From the NCBI GenBank assembly GCA_016779565.1, contig JADHNJ010000012.1, forward strand, positions 1 to 55,131: a stretch of 55,131 nt of DNA, read 5' to 3'. Shown here one piece after another: positions 9,976 to 19,993 of this stretch. Position 1 is the stretch's first letter, and each line of letters begins with the position of its first letter. This DNA is from Pseudomonadales bacterium (lineage in GTDB: Bacteria; Pseudomonadota; Gammaproteobacteria; Pseudomonadales; Azotimanducaceae). The translations under genes were made by a program, and so were the position numbers. The notes beneath the pieces were generated by a model, which searched no databases, had not been told where the DNA came from, and was given only the letters and a program-made list of their open reading frames with translations.

Positions 9976-11205
9976 TTAAATGTCTAATAATATTCGAGCA
10001 GGTTCTTCTAAGAAATCTTTCACCGTAACCAGAAACCGCACGGCCTCTTGGCCATCTATCAGGCGGTGATCATACGACAAGGCGAGATACATCATAGGCC
10101 TGACCACAACTTGCCCATCTATTGCCATAGGGCGATCCTGAATCTTGTGCATCCCTAGAATCGCTGTCTGAGGGGGATTGAGAATCGGCGTCGAAAGCAT
10201 CGAACCAAAGACGCCGCCATTAGATATGGTAAACGTGCCCCCAGTCATGTCTTCGATGCTTAACTGAGCATTTTGCGCCTTCTCACCAAAGATCTTTATT
10301 TGCTCTTCGACTTCCGCAAGCGTCAGACTGTCGGCATCTCTGATCACTGGAACCACCAACCCTCTCGGCGAGGACACTGCAACCCCGACATCTTGGTAAC
10401 CATGGTAAACAATATCGTTGCCATCAATAGAGGCATTGACCGCTGGGAATCGCTTCAACGCTTCGGTACATGCCCTAACGAAAAAAGACATAAATCCAAG
10501 ACGCGTTCCGCTATGAGCTTTTTCGAAGGCTTCTTTGTACTGAGCTCGCAGCGACATGATCGCCGACATGTCGACCTCATTGAAAGTTGTCAGCATGGCA
10601 GCAGTTTGCTGAGCATCGACCAAGCGCTTAGCAATGCTCGCTCTTAAACGGGTCATGGGGACCCTACGCTCTATTCGCTCACCGGTTTCAACCATTGCGG
10701 CTTGCGATTGAGTCTGATTGGCAGGATCTCCCGGGGGCACACCAATATCTTGCGCTTTGGCAACCGCACTTAAAATATCCTCCTTGGTGACCAAGCCGCT
10801 CTTGCCGCTGCCTTGTATCCCTCTGAGGTCTACCCCTGATTCTTCGGCGAGCTTCCTAGCTGCGGGACTTGCAACTGGCATTGGTCGATTAACCTCCGAG
10901 CCCGACATTGACGAATCACCGGCATCAGCGGCCATCTCAGTCGAATCACTTGGCACGCTGATAGCTTCACCTTCACCTGCCTCAAATTCTGCTAGCAAAG
11001 CCTCTGAAAGCACCGTCTCACCGGTCGTTTTGACGATTTTCGTGATCCGGCCAGGCGCTGGGGCCACAACTTCCAGCACAACTTTATCTGTTTCGATATC
11101 AACGAGAATTTCATCGCGACTCACCCACTGTCCTTCAGCCACGTGCCACGATGCGACCTCACCGTCGGCAATCGACTCCGGAAATACCGGCGCTTTAATC
11201 TCCAT
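9976..11205 (-). CDS. sucB: 2-oxoglutarate dehydrogenase E2, dihydrolipoyl succinyltransferase
   Basis: The E2 core transfers the succinyl group from lipoate to CoA. The protein (about 409 residues) has one N-terminal lipoyl domain with the lipoylated lysine in [12 protein letters not shown], an Ala/Ser/Gly-rich linker, a peripheral-subunit-binding domain starting near [14 protein letters not shown], and the catalytic domain ending in [13 protein letters not shown] with the active histidine. A GTG one codon upstream (11208) is better spaced from AGGAG and may be the true start. Only 6-7 bases separate it from sucA. A single lipoyl domain fits SucB, not the pyruvate E2. Confidence 0.96.
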   Translation of the reverse strand: MEIKAPVFPESIADGEVASWHVAEGQWVSRDEILVDIETDKVVLEVVAPAPGRITKIVKTTGETVLSEALLAEFEAGEGEAISVPSDSTEMAADAGDSSMSGSEVNRPMPVASPAARKLAEESGVDLRGIQGSGKSGLVTKEDILSAVAKAQDIGVPPGDPANQTQSQAAMVETGERIERRVPMTRLRASIAKRLVDAQQTAAMLTTFNEVDMSAIMSLRAQYKEAFEKAHSGTRLGFMSFFVRACTEALKRFPAVNASIDGNDIVYHGYQDVGVAVSSPRGLVVPVIRDADSLTLAEVEEQIKIFGEKAQNAQLSIEDMTGGTFTISNGGVFGSMLSTPILNPPQTAILGMHKIQDRPMAIDGQVVVRPMMYLALSYDHRLIDGQEAVRFLVTVKDFLEEPARILLDI

Positions 11206-11211
11206 CACACA

Positions 11212-14085
11212 TCAACTCCTGGACTGAATCGTTTCAAAGTCTGATAACTCACCATTTAACGCAAGAGACACGAGCGCCTCTTGCTGTGCTTGGTGAACCC
11301 CTATATAGCCTGCAGCCGCTGCGGCGGAGGATTCCCGGCCGGCGTAAGTCAGGTGTAAACTCGGATTGAGCTTTTGTAGCGCTCGCCGCATATGATGCTG
11401 ACTGCTGTACCAGGCCCCTTGGTTCATAGGTTCTTCTTGACACCAAATAGCGGCTTCTACACTTGTCATGCCAGCAAGTGCTGATGCTAACGCTTCATGC
11501 GGGAACGGATAGAGCTGCTCAATTCGGAGAATGGCTACATCACTGCGGCCGGCATCGGAACATTGTCGGCGTAAATCGTAGTAAACCTTACCACTGCAAA
11601 GGATTAAGCGCTTCACCCCAGCGGGATTGTCAATGCTTAAGCTATCGCTAATGACCGTCTGAAAAGTCCCATCCGTGAGCTCGTCTATGGAGGATATAGC
11701 ATCGGGCAATCGCAATAGACTCTTAGGGGAAAGCACAATCAGCGGTTTGCGGGTTTCTCTCTTCATCTGACGACGTAACAGATGATAAATTTGGGCGGGC
11801 GTCGTTGGCACACAAACTTGGATATTGTGTTCAGCTGACAGCTGCAAGTATCGTTCTAAACGTGCCGAGGAATGCTCTGGCCCGGCACCTTCATAGCCAT
11901 GCGGAAGCAACATTGTCAGCCCGGATAAGCGCGCCCACTTATGTTCACCGCTGGTAATGAACTGGTCAATCACGACCTGTGCACCATTGGCAAAATCCCC
12001 AAATTGCGCCTCCCAAATGACCAATGTATTAGGACTGGTCTGGGAATACCCATACTCGAAAGCTAACACTGCTTCTTCAGACAGGAAGGAATCATAGATT
12101 TTGAATTCACCAGGAGTGTCAAGCAGCCCTATGGGCGTCACGGCCTGATTGGTTGTTTGATCGTGCAGCACGGCGTGCCGATGGGCAAAGGTTCCACGGC
12201 CTACATCTTGACCGGTCAATCGTATGTCAAAGCCTTCATCGAGCAATGTTGCGTAAGCCATCATCTCAGCGAAACCCCAATTACAGGGCGTCTTACCACT
12301 GGCCATATCCTCGCGCTCTCGCAAGATCTTAGTCACTTGTCGATGCAGATGGACCTGCTGACTGACCGTGTTAATTTCGGTAGCAAGCGCTTGAAATCGG
12401 TTACGATCAAATCGTGTATCGCTGGGCGCATTCCAATCCTTACCGATATGCGACGTCCAATCCACATATAACGACGTGTCTGGCGCTTTTAAGTAATCCC
12501 AAGCTACCGCATTGCCTTCATCCAGGGCATCTCTATAGGCAATCACTCTGCGTTCATACTCGGCGAGCTCTATCGCACCCTCTTGGATAAGCTTTTGAGA
12601 GAATTGACCCAACACTGTTGGATGAGCGCGAATGGTCTCGTACATTTTTGGTTGGGTAATGGCCGGTTCGTCTCCTTCGTTATGCCCCCGACGCCGATAG
12701 CAGACCAAGTCAATGACGACATCTTTTTTAAAGGTCATTCGATAATCAAGCGCCATTTGTGAGACAAACAAAACCGCTACAGGGTCGTCGCCATTAACGT
12801 GAAAAATAGGCGCCTGCACCATCTTGGCAACTTCCGTGCAGTAATGAGTAGACCGAGCATCTTCACGCTCGCTCGTGGTATAGCCAATTTGATTGTTGAT
12901 GATGACGTGCAAGGTCCCACCGGTATAAAACCCACGAGTCTGGGACATTTGGAACGTTTCCATGACCACCCCTTGCCCTGCAAACGCGGCATCTCCATGG
13001 ACACTAATCGCAAGCACTTTATCGCCGTCTTGATCTTGGCGACGATCCATCCTAGCGCGCACGGATCCTGCTATAACCGGAGCTGCTATCTCTAAATGAC
13101 TGGGGTTAAAACCCAGCGCCAAGTGCATTTCTCCTCCGGGCGTCATGAGATTCGACGAAAACCCTTGGTGGTATTTTACATCACCCGAACCTTCTGTAGC
13201 TTGGTATCGACCTTCGAACTCGTCGAACAGCGCCGCCGGATCTTTACCCAAAAGGTTTACCAGCACGTTCAAGCGTCCTCTATGAGCCATTCCGATAACC
13301 GTCTCGACCACACCTGAGGCTCCAGCACGATGAATCAACTCTGCCAAACAACAAATAAACGTTTCCGCACCCTCAAGCCCAAAGCGTTTGGTTCCTGGGT
13401 ACTTTTTCCCTAGATACTGCTCCAGACCTTCTGCCGCTAATATCCGGTCAAGCAATCTTCGTTTGGTGCCATGCCCGTAATAAGGCTTAGTTCGGGTCCC
13501 TTCCATACGATCCTGAACCCAATTTAATTCGGTTTCATCGCTGATATGCATATATTCAGCACCAATGGAACCGCAATAGGTCTCTTCAAGGGCCGCGGTA
13601 ATTTCGGCAAGCGAAGCTTCAGCCTTCCCTAGCGCTAGCGATCCAACTTGAAACAGCGTGTCACGATCTGCCTCGGAAAGGCCGTGGTGCCCAAGCGTTA
13701 ATGAAGGCACTTCGGGAATCGGCGACAAGCCGAGCGGATCTAGGTCAGCTTTTAGATGACCTCGCCTGCGATAACCGTTAATCAACTCACCGACGGCAAA
13801 CTGTTTGCGCTCATGATTCGACGAGACGGAGGCCGCCGGAGCAGGTACTACTCGGGATTGGTTCTTTGCTAACAGAAGAAAGTGGTCACGAACGGTCGCG
13901 TGAGAGATATCCGCTTTTGAGTCAGGGTTGGTTTGCCCTGGAAGCTGGTCAAAGTAATGCCGCCATTCGACCGGACAAGCCTCGGGGTTCTCGAGGTAAT
14001 CCTCAAACAACGCCTCTACATAAGTGGCATTGCTACCGGATATATGGCCACTGCGCCAAAGCGCCGCCATTGAGTGATCAGACAT
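11212..14085 (-). CDS. sucA: 2-oxoglutarate dehydrogenase E1
   Basis: The ThDP-dependent E1 decarboxylates 2-oxoglutarate and loads succinyl onto SucB. The protein has about 957 residues, slightly longer than the E. coli enzyme. It shows the family N-terminus (WRSGHISGSNATYVEALFEDY), the ThDP-region AHRGRLNVLVNLLGK, the HGDAAFAGQGVVMETFQMS segment and the GRGTFAHRHAVLHDQ motif of the transketolase-like domain. The open frame begins with TTG at 14094, but the ATG at 14085 is the more likely start. It lies about 90 bases after sdhB and 6 bases before sucB. Confidence 0.97.
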   Translation of the reverse strand: MSDHSMAALWRSGHISGSNATYVEALFEDYLENPEACPVEWRHYFDQLPGQTNPDSKADISHATVRDHFLLLAKNQSRVVPAPAASVSSNHERKQFAVGELINGYRRRGHLKADLDPLGLSPIPEVPSLTLGHHGLSEADRDTLFQVGSLALGKAEASLAEITAALEETYCGSIGAEYMHISDETELNWVQDRMEGTRTKPYYGHGTKRRLLDRILAAEGLEQYLGKKYPGTKRFGLEGAETFICCLAELIHRAGASGVVETVIGMAHRGRLNVLVNLLGKDPAALFDEFEGRYQATEGSGDVKYHQGFSSNLMTPGGEMHLALGFNPSHLEIAAPVIAGSVRARMDRRQDQDGDKVLAISVHGDAAFAGQGVVMETFQMSQTRGFYTGGTLHVIINNQIGYTTSEREDARSTHYCTEVAKMVQAPIFHVNGDDPVAVLFVSQMALDYRMTFKKDVVIDLVCYRRRGHNEGDEPAITQPKMYETIRAHPTVLGQFSQKLIQEGAIELAEYERRVIAYRDALDEGNAVAWDYLKAPDTSLYVDWTSHIGKDWNAPSDTRFDRNRFQALATEINTVSQQVHLHRQVTKILREREDMASGKTPCNWGFAEMMAYATLLDEGFDIRLTGQDVGRGTFAHRHAVLHDQTTNQAVTPIGLLDTPGEFKIYDSFLSEEAVLAFEYGYSQTSPNTLVIWEAQFGDFANGAQVVIDQFITSGEHKWARLSGLTMLLPHGYEGAGPEHSSARLERYLQLSAEHNIQVCVPTTPAQIYHLLRRQMKRETRKPLIVLSPKSLLRLPDAISSIDELTDGTFQTVISDSLSIDNPAGVKRLILCSGKVYYDLRRQCSDAGRSDVAILRIEQLYPFPHEALASALAGMTSVEAAIWCQEEPMNQGAWYSSQHHMRRALQKLNPSLHLTYAGRESSAAAAAGYIGVHQAQQEALVSLALNGELSDFETIQSRS

Positions 14086-14173
14086 TACCGCCAACCTAGA
14101 AGTTCAACCACCCTATTGTAACTAACCTTCTGATCGGACGGTATGGGGAAAGACCGTCAAATTGGTCATTAAG

Positions 14174-14878
14174 CTAAATTGCACGCTCCATAAGCATATT
14201 ACGAATGTGTCCTATGGCTCGTGTTGGATTTAAGCCCTTAGGACAAACGCTGACGCAATTCATAATGCCTCGACACCGAAAGACACTAAAAGGGTCCTGA
14301 AGGTTGGACAATCGATCTTCGGTTGCGGTGTCTCTGCTATCAGCGATAAACCGATAAGCCTGCAATAAGCCTGCTGGTCCGATGAATTTGTCGGGATTCC
14401 ACCAGAAACTTGGGCAAGATGTCGAACAGCAAGCGCATAATATGCATTCGTAAAGTCCGTCGAGCTTCTCACGATCCTCAGGGCTTTGAAGGCGTTCCAT
14501 TTTTGGCGGCAGAGTGTCGTTAACGAGGTAAGGTTGTACCTTTTTGTAATTTTCATAAAACTGCGTCATGTCCACCACCAAATCTCGCACGACGGGCAGA
14601 CCGGGCAGTGGTCTTATTTTCAGTTTTCCACCTTTGGCGACTTCCGATATTGGGGTAATACAGGCAAGGCCGTTCTTTCCATTCATGTTAACGCCATCAG
14701 AACCACAGACGCCCTCTCGGCATGAACGACGATAGGTCACAGAGGCGTCTTGCTCTTTAATCAGAGCCATAACATCGAGCACCATTAGATCCCGACCAGC
14801 GGGAATCTCAATAGAAAAATCCTGCATATACGGACGGTCATCTGTTTCTGGATTAAATCGATAAACACTGACTTGCAT
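14174..14878 (-). CDS. sdhB: Succinate dehydrogenase iron-sulfur subunit
   Basis: SdhB passes electrons from the flavin of SdhA to ubiquinone through three iron-sulfur clusters. In the 234-residue protein, the [2Fe-2S] ligands are in SCREGVCG (C53, C58) and C73. The [4Fe-4S] and [3Fe-4S] ligands lie in CILCACCSTSCPSFWW (from C145) and FRCRGIMNCVSVCPKG. AAGGAAT stands 4 bases before the ATG. It is the last gene of sdhCDAB, but unlike in most relatives it is separated from sdhA by 205 bases that hold a tandem A/T repeat. Confidence 0.97.
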   Translation of the reverse strand: MQVSVYRFNPETDDRPYMQDFSIEIPAGRDLMVLDVMALIKEQDASVTYRRSCREGVCGSDGVNMNGKNGLACITPISEVAKGGKLKIRPLPGLPVVRDLVVDMTQFYENYKKVQPYLVNDTLPPKMERLQSPEDREKLDGLYECILCACCSTSCPSFWWNPDKFIGPAGLLQAYRFIADSRDTATEDRLSNLQDPFSVFRCRGIMNCVSVCPKGLNPTRAIGHIRNMLMERAI

Positions 14879-15083
14879 AATGATTCCTTACTCAAATACT
14901 CTTTTTTAAACCAAATACAATTTTTTACTGAAATACAATTTTTTAACTCAAACACGTCTTTTGTTGGCACCAGTCGTAATTCACTGGAGCCCGCGTGGGA
15001 CCTTTTGCCCTGCCCGAAACGCCAGTCGGCTTGCCTTCAGTGGCCCATTCCAAGGTCACCGCTTCTAAGCAGAGGCCTCTCTC
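14879..15083. other. Long sdhA-sdhB spacer with tandem A/T repeat
   Basis: The 205-base gap contains no convincing ORF. The half nearest sdhB is A/T-rich and repetitive (see the separate repeat entry). The half nearest sdhA is GC-richer and holds a tight palindrome AGAGGCCTCT at 15071-15080 and a small inverted repeat CCAGT-N8-ACTGG at 14970-14987. Family members usually have these two genes nearly touching, so this insertion-like spacer is unusual. Confidence 0.8.
14890..14949 (-). repeat. A/T tandem repeat upstream of sdhB
   Basis: The 15-base unit AAATACAATTTTTTA occurs exactly at 14913-14927 and 14931-14945, with a degenerate copy AAATACTCTTTTTTA at 14894-14908, giving a period of 18-19 bases. 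On the sense strand it reads TAAAAAATTGTATTT. The sdhB ribosome-binding region (TAAGGAATCATTATG) looks like a further diverged copy, so the array may have grown by duplication of the leader. Confidence 0.75.
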
Positions 15084-16859
15084 TCAATAACTTCGTATTT
15101 TGGGCTCAAAGGTCTCCACGGTTTTCGGCGTAAAATTCACTGCGCGTTGCGTCAGCGCTTTGGTCTCTGGATTATAAATTGAGTGCGCTAACCAATTCTC
15201 GTCATCGCGCTCTTGGTAATCATCCCGAGCATGGGCGCCTCGGCTTTCTTTTCGACCTTCAGCGCTGAACGCCGTAGCTTCGGCAATCTCAAGTAAATTA
15301 TCTAACTCAAGCGCTTCCAACCGAGCCGTATTAAAAGCTTGAGACTTGTCGGCCAAATAAGCGTTTTCGATACGCTCCCGCAAGGATTCAAGCGTTTTGA
15401 TTCCCTCCTGCATCGGCGCCTCTTTTCTGAACACCCCAAAATTCAGTTGCATGCACTCTTGCAATGCCCGCTTGAGTTCAGCCGGGGATTCGCCAGACGC
15501 ATCGGAATTATTCCATCGATTTAGCCTCGTCATTGACGCCTCCAAATCGGAATCGCTCGAATCCTGCAGCGCGATTCCTGAGCTAAGCGCTTCATTAATA
15601 TAAAGTCCTGCGGCACGACCAAAAACCACTAGATCGAGGAGGGAATTACCCCCTAAACGGTTTGCGCCATGAACAGACACACAGGCTGCCTCTCCGACCG
15701 CATAGAGACCGTCTATGACGTGATCTTTACCCTCGCTGTCTACCATGATTGCTTGCCCATGAATATTGGTCGGCAGACCACCCATCATATAGTGGCAGGT
15801 CGGTACGACTGGAATGGGTTCTTTTACCGGATCGACGTGGGCAAATGTTTTGGATAATTCCACGATACCAGGCAATCGAGAATGGAGGATGTCTTCTCCT
15901 AGATGATCAAGCTTTAACAACACATGGTCACCATTTTCACCAGCACCACGGCCTTCCAGAATCTCGAGCACCATGCTTCTTGCAACGACATCGCGTCCCG
16001 CCAGATCTTTTGCATTAGGCGCGTAACGCTCCATAAAGCGCTCACCATCCTTATTAATCAGGTAACCGCCTTCACCGCGACAGCCTTCAGTCACTAAGGT
16101 ACCTGCACCGGCAATTCCCGTAGGATGAAACTGCCACATTTCCATGTCTTGCATCACAAAACCGGCTCTCAATGCCATACCGGTGCCATCGCCTGTGTTC
16201 ATGAGGGCATTCGTCGTCGAGGCATAGATGCGGCCTGCACCACCTGTTGCTAAAACAGTCGCCTTAGACTTGATGTAGCACACTTCGCCTGTTTCCATAC
16301 AAATGGCGACGACACCAGTTACCGCGCCTTTTGCATTTTTGACTAGGTCGACCGCGAACCACTCGCTAAAAATCGTTGAGCCCGCCTGAATATTGCCTTG
16401 GTATAGTGTGTGAAGCAGTGCATGGCCGGTTCTATCTGCCGCAGCGCAGGTTCTAGCAGCTTGCCCACCTTTGCCAAAATCCTTGCTTTGCCCACCAAAG
16501 GGTCGCTGGTATATCCGTCCATTTTCTTTTCGAGAAAAAGGAAGCCCCATGTGTTCAAGTTCGAAAACCGCCTCGGGCCCCACGCTACACATATACTCAA
16601 TCGCATCTTGGTCACCGATGTAATCTGACCCCTTGACGGTGTCATACATGTGCCACCGCCAATCATCATTGGGATCTTCGCTGGCAATGGCGCACGTGAT
16701 ACCCCCTTGGGCAGACACGGTGTGAGACCGAGTGGGGAACACTTTCGAAACGATGGCTGTTTTATGGCCTGACTGAGCAAGCTGCAAACCCGCACGAAGT
16801 CCCGAGCCGCCCCCTCCGACGATAATGGCGTCAAATTCTAAAGTCGATATTTCTGACAT
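15084..16859 (-). CDS. sdhA: Succinate dehydrogenase flavoprotein subunit
   Basis: SdhA oxidises succinate to fumarate with covalently bound FAD. The 591-residue protein has the FAD-binding [14 protein letters not shown] near residue 15, the flavinylated histidine in [11 protein letters not shown] (H46), and the active-site [18 protein letters not shown] segment. The C-terminus FEPKIRSY matches the usual end of the family. It follows sdhD by only 2 bases. The downstream gap to sdhB is unusually long. Confidence 0.98.
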   Translation of the reverse strand: MSEISTLEFDAIIVGGGGSGLRAGLQLAQSGHKTAIVSKVFPTRSHTVSAQGGITCAIASEDPNDDWRWHMYDTVKGSDYIGDQDAIEYMCSVGPEAVFELEHMGLPFSRKENGRIYQRPFGGQSKDFGKGGQAARTCAAADRTGHALLHTLYQGNIQAGSTIFSEWFAVDLVKNAKGAVTGVVAICMETGEVCYIKSKATVLATGGAGRIYASTTNALMNTGDGTGMALRAGFVMQDMEMWQFHPTGIAGAGTLVTEGCRGEGGYLINKDGERFMERYAPNAKDLAGRDVVARSMVLEILEGRGAGENGDHVLLKLDHLGEDILHSRLPGIVELSKTFAHVDPVKEPIPVVPTCHYMMGGLPTNIHGQAIMVDSEGKDHVIDGLYAVGEAACVSVHGANRLGGNSLLDLVVFGRAAGLYINEALSSGIALQDSSDSDLEASMTRLNRWNNSDASGESPAELKRALQECMQLNFGVFRKEAPMQEGIKTLESLRERIENAYLADKSQAFNTARLEALELDNLLEIAEATAFSAEGRKESRGAHARDDYQERDDENWLAHSIYNPETKALTQRAVNFTPKTVETFEPKIRSY

Positions 16860-16861
16860 GT

Positions 16862-17230
16862 CTAGTTACCCCACAAAATTTTGATACCCCAAAGCACATA
16901 AGCTACCAGCAACAGGCCGCATACGACTTGATAAAGACCGCGTAATCGGTCCCCGCCTGCCCCCATGGTTCGGGACCTTAAATAATCCGTGCCAACGGTC
17001 CACATGCCAATCCATGCGTGGGCACAGGTAGCAAGCAGCGTCACCAGGGTTGCCAATTGCATCCAAGTTTGATCAAAAAGTGTTGACCATACTTCGAAGG
17101 TCAAAGCTTCTGTTGCCAATACAAAGCCGACTAAAAAAACCACATAAGCGGCCATTACATAAGACGACAGTCGCTGAATATACCAATCGCTGATCCCATT
17201 TCTTGAAAGACTTGTGACTTGGGTAACCAT
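16862..17230 (-). CDS. sdhD: Succinate dehydrogenase membrane anchor subunit
   Basis: SdhD is one of the two inner-membrane subunits that anchor SdhAB and bind ubiquinone and heme b. The 122-residue protein has three hydrophobic segments (about residues 23-43, 55-75 and 95-118) and [15 protein letters not shown], which matches the conserved second-helix region of SdhD. It lies 40 bases after sdhC and 2 bases before sdhA in the usual order. Confidence 0.93.
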   Translation of the reverse strand: MVTQVTSLSRNGISDWYIQRLSSYVMAAYVVFLVGFVLATEALTFEVWSTLFDQTWMQLATLVTLLATCAHAWIGMWTVGTDYLRSRTMGAGGDRLRGLYQVVCGLLLVAYVLWGIKILWGN

Positions 17231-17270
17231 AGAAACTCCTTGCTTGAACTGCTACGCCTGAACGCTATAT

Positions 17271-17657
17271 TTAGATGACCCAATAAGCCGCTAGAGCCAT
17301 TAAAATCGCCGAAATGATTAACGTAACCCGGGCTGCTAAGGTGGCTGCACCTAACGTTTCTAAGTCACTCCCATCGAAAATCAAATGCTTGACCCCAGCA
17401 ACGAAGTGATAAGCCAATGCGGCCAATAAGGCCCAGGTCAACAACTTGCCTAGCGGTGAGGCAATATAGCCTTGCACCAGATCGAAACCCGCTTGGGAAT
17501 CCAACGATACTTGAAGCGCAAGTAACATGATGCCAAGCCCTATAAACAACACAACGCCAGCGATACGATGTGAAATCGAGGCTAAGGCAATGATCGGCCA
17601 ACGAAATTGCAGTAAATCCCCTAAACCGACATTGATTGGACGACGTTCTTTGCTCAT
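17271..17657 (-). CDS. sdhC: Succinate dehydrogenase cytochrome b556 subunit
   Basis: SdhC is the cytochrome b subunit of the quinone-reducing anchor. The 128-residue protein has the family signature SISHRIAGVVLFIG in the first membrane segment and YHFVAGVKHLIFD, which holds the likely heme-ligand histidine, at the start of the last third. Two ATGs stand in tandem; the second (17657) is better spaced from GGAGG, so it is chosen. It is the first gene of the block and diverges from gltA across a 418-base region. Confidence 0.95.
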   Translation of the reverse strand: MSKERRPINVGLGDLLQFRWPIIALASISHRIAGVVLFIGLGIMLLALQVSLDSQAGFDLVQGYIASPLGKLLTWALLAALAYHFVAGVKHLIFDGSDLETLGAATLAARVTLIISAILMALAAYWVI

Positions 17658-18075
17658 CATTTTCCTCCAAACACCCTACCTCGATGACTGAGGTATGTGG
17701 CTACAATCGTTGTTGCCAAGTCGACAATGGATACGACCTAGCGTCTCTTCTTTCGCCCCTGAGGACCTTAATTTTGCCACCTCTAATGGCGCTTAGTCTG
17801 CTACTATTTACGCTGTTTATGAGACCTATGCGCGATGACTAGTGCGCGAGTCACCGCCAGACTTTTCCAACAAAAGGTCACGCTTCAAGGGCGGCGTCAT
17901 GATAGAGGCTAGCCTGTCAAAAAACAACGCAAAGCGGCGGGTTTCGGCAGCGCTAGCCTTTACATCAGGAATCCATTTTGATTACATGTAGCCTCTCTTG
18001 GGGTCATGACTCTGTGGCGCTGAAAAGCCCCCAACAAGGCCGCTACTGGCGTTAACAAGCACGAGCGAAGCATTT
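17658..18075. promoter_or_regulatory. Divergent control region between sdhC and gltA
   Basis: This region has no supported gene. It must carry the promoters for both citrate synthase and the sdh-suc block. Visible structure: an inverted repeat TACCTC-N7-GAGGTA at 17677-17695 in the likely sdhC leader, a 10-base palindrome AGGCTAGCCT at 17906-17915, and a direct repeat TGCGCGA near 17829-17849. I could not assign -35/-10 boxes with confidence. The gltA start lacks a strong Shine-Dalgarno sequence. Confidence 0.6.
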
Positions 18076-19356
18076 ATGAAACATACTGTCCAAATCACGA
18101 TCGACGGCGTCACCACTGAGCTGCCCGTCCTCGAGGCCACTGTCGGGCTCGACGTAGTCGACGTCAGAAGCCTGATTCAACAAGGTCTGTATACCTATGA
18201 TCCGGGCTTTTTGTCGACCGCAGCCTGTGATTCTGCCATCACCTACATTGATGGTGATGCCGGCATCTTGACTTATCGAGGCTATCCCATAGAGCAACTC
18301 GCTGATCAATCCGAACATCTTGAAGTGTGTTATCTCCTCCTTCACGGGGAGCTACCTTCTGCTGAAGCGCTGGGGGCGTTTAAACAAGACATTGCCGATC
18401 GGATGCCCATCGATGATCACTTTGCTCGCTTGTTTGACGGATTCACGACTGAGTCGCATCCGATGTCGATGCTATGTGCTGCAGTGGCAGGGCTAGCCGC
18501 GCAGTTCCATGAGGGTTTAGATATATATAACTCTGAGCATCGCTTGGAGTCAGCAAAACAGCTTATTGCCAAAATTCCAACGCTTGCGGCAATGAGCTAT
18601 CGCAAATCAATCAATGCTAGTTTCGTTGCTCCTGATCCAAACCTAGGCTATGCCGAGAATTTTTTGAATATGTGTTTTGGCGAAACAGGGCAACCACCTA
18701 AAGTTAGTAAGACGCTCGCGGACGCCCTGGATAAAATTTTCATTCTTCATGCTGACCATGAGCAAAATGCCTCCACTTCGACGGTCAGGATTGCAGGTTC
18801 AACCGAAGCAAATCCCTATGCTGCGATTGCTGCCGGGATTGCAGCGCTCTGGGGCCCCTCTCATGGGGGCGCTAATGAAGCTGTGCTTGATATGCTTATG
18901 GAAATTGGCAGCATTGATCAGGTCAGCGACTATGTGGCTAGAGCGAAAGACAAAGATGACCCCTTCAAACTGATGGGCTTTGGCCACAGGGTTTATAAAA
19001 ATTTCGATCCGAGAGCTACTGTTATGCAAGCCAGTTGCCACGCTGTGTTGGCAGAGCAGGGCGTCGATGACGAACCACTGCTGGCAGTTGCCAAAGCACT
19101 CGAGACCATTGCTCGAGAGGAGGCTTACTTTGTCGATAGGCGGCTTTATCCTAACATCGACTTCTATTCAGGTATCACGCTTAAAGCGATGGGTATTCCG
19201 ACCCCTATGTATACTGCGTTATTTGCCCTCGGACGAATGCCCGGTTGGATTGCACATTGGTCCGAAATGTTGAGTGCGCCGTTTAAAATAGGTCGACCCC
19301 GGCAGCTCTACCTTGGGCCTAATAAGCGCGATTATGTGCCCATTTCAGATCGCTAA
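18076..19356 (+). CDS. gltA: Citrate synthase
   Basis: Type II citrate synthase condenses oxaloacetate and acetyl-CoA, the entry step of the TCA cycle. The 426-residue protein has the catalytic histidines in HADHEQNASTSTVR and GFGHRVYKNFDPRA and the aspartate in NIDFYSGITLKAMGIP. Length and motifs match the hexameric, NADH-sensitive gammaproteobacterial form. It diverges from sdhC, the classical arrangement. The cyclophilin gene follows 75 bases downstream. Confidence 0.98.
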   Translation: MKHTVQITIDGVTTELPVLEATVGLDVVDVRSLIQQGLYTYDPGFLSTAACDSAITYIDGDAGILTYRGYPIEQLADQSEHLEVCYLLLHGELPSAEALGAFKQDIADRMPIDDHFARLFDGFTTESHPMSMLCAAVAGLAAQFHEGLDIYNSEHRLESAKQLIAKIPTLAAMSYRKSINASFVAPDPNLGYAENFLNMCFGETGQPPKVSKTLADALDKIFILHADHEQNASTSTVRIAGSTEANPYAAIAAGIAALWGPSHGGANEAVLDMLMEIGSIDQVSDYVARAKDKDDPFKLMGFGHRVYKNFDPRATVMQASCHAVLAEQGVDDEPLLAVAKALETIAREEAYFVDRRLYPNIDFYSGITLKAMGIPTPMYTALFALGRMPGWIAHWSEMLSAPFKIGRPRQLYLGPNKRDYVPISDR

Positions 19357-19431
19357 CCTACTTTTACCAGTGTCGTGCACAAACAAGGGTCGTGCAAACG
19401 ACAATGCTTTTAACTTTCCAGAGGATTTACT

Positions 19432-19950
19432 GTGACTTTATCTGTCGTCATCCACACCAACAAAGGTGACATCAACCTGAACCTATACCCTGAAGAAACG
19501 CCCAAAACCTGCGCGAATTTCATCAATTTAGCGTTAAAAGGCTATTACAATGGACTTTCTTTTCACCGCGTCATTGCAGATTTCATGATTCAAGGAGGAT
19601 GCCCTCACGGCACGGGGACTGGCAATCCGGGTTATCGATTTGAAGATGAGTTTCGTAGTGAACTGAAGCATGATCGTCCTGGTATTTTGTCGATGGCCAA
19701 TGCGGGCCCCGGGACTAATGGTAGCCAGTTTTTCATTACCCATGTGCCCACACCGCATCTTGACGGCAACCACACGGTTTTTGGCGTCGTCAGTAGCGAC
19801 AGCGATCAAGCGGTTGTCAACGATATACGGCAGGGGGATCACATAGAGACCATAGACGTTGAAGGGGATACCGAAAGCCTGCTGGCATCGGTCGAGTCAG
19901 ACGTCGCATCTTGGAATGAGGCCCTGTCTGCAGCTTTCCCCGATTTGTGA
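19432..19950 (+). CDS. ppiB: Cyclophilin-type peptidyl-prolyl isomerase
   Basis: This cyclophilin catalyses cis-trans isomerisation of prolyl bonds. The 172-residue protein has the core motifs [13 protein letters not shown] and [12 protein letters not shown] plus the [10 protein letters not shown] loop. No signal peptide is visible, which fits the cytoplasmic PpiB type. It starts with GTG, with GAGGA 6 bases upstream. The C-terminal tail of about 20 residues is slightly longer than in E. coli PpiB. Confidence 0.93.
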   Translation: MTLSVVIHTNKGDINLNLYPEETPKTCANFINLALKGYYNGLSFHRVIADFMIQGGCPHGTGTGNPGYRFEDEFRSELKHDRPGILSMANAGPGTNGSQFFITHVPTPHLDGNHTVFGVVSSDSDQAVVNDIRQGDHIETIDVEGDTESLLASVESDVASWNEALSAAFPDL

Positions 19951-19993
19951 ACCGCCTACAAGATTGGTGCTGGGCTATTAATCGCAGACGCTG

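Noticed and set aside
14785-14970. 61-codon frame spanning the sdhA-sdhB spacer and the sdhB start
   Set aside because: It overlaps sdhB in another frame and its composition follows the A/T repeat; no ribosome site or family resemblance.
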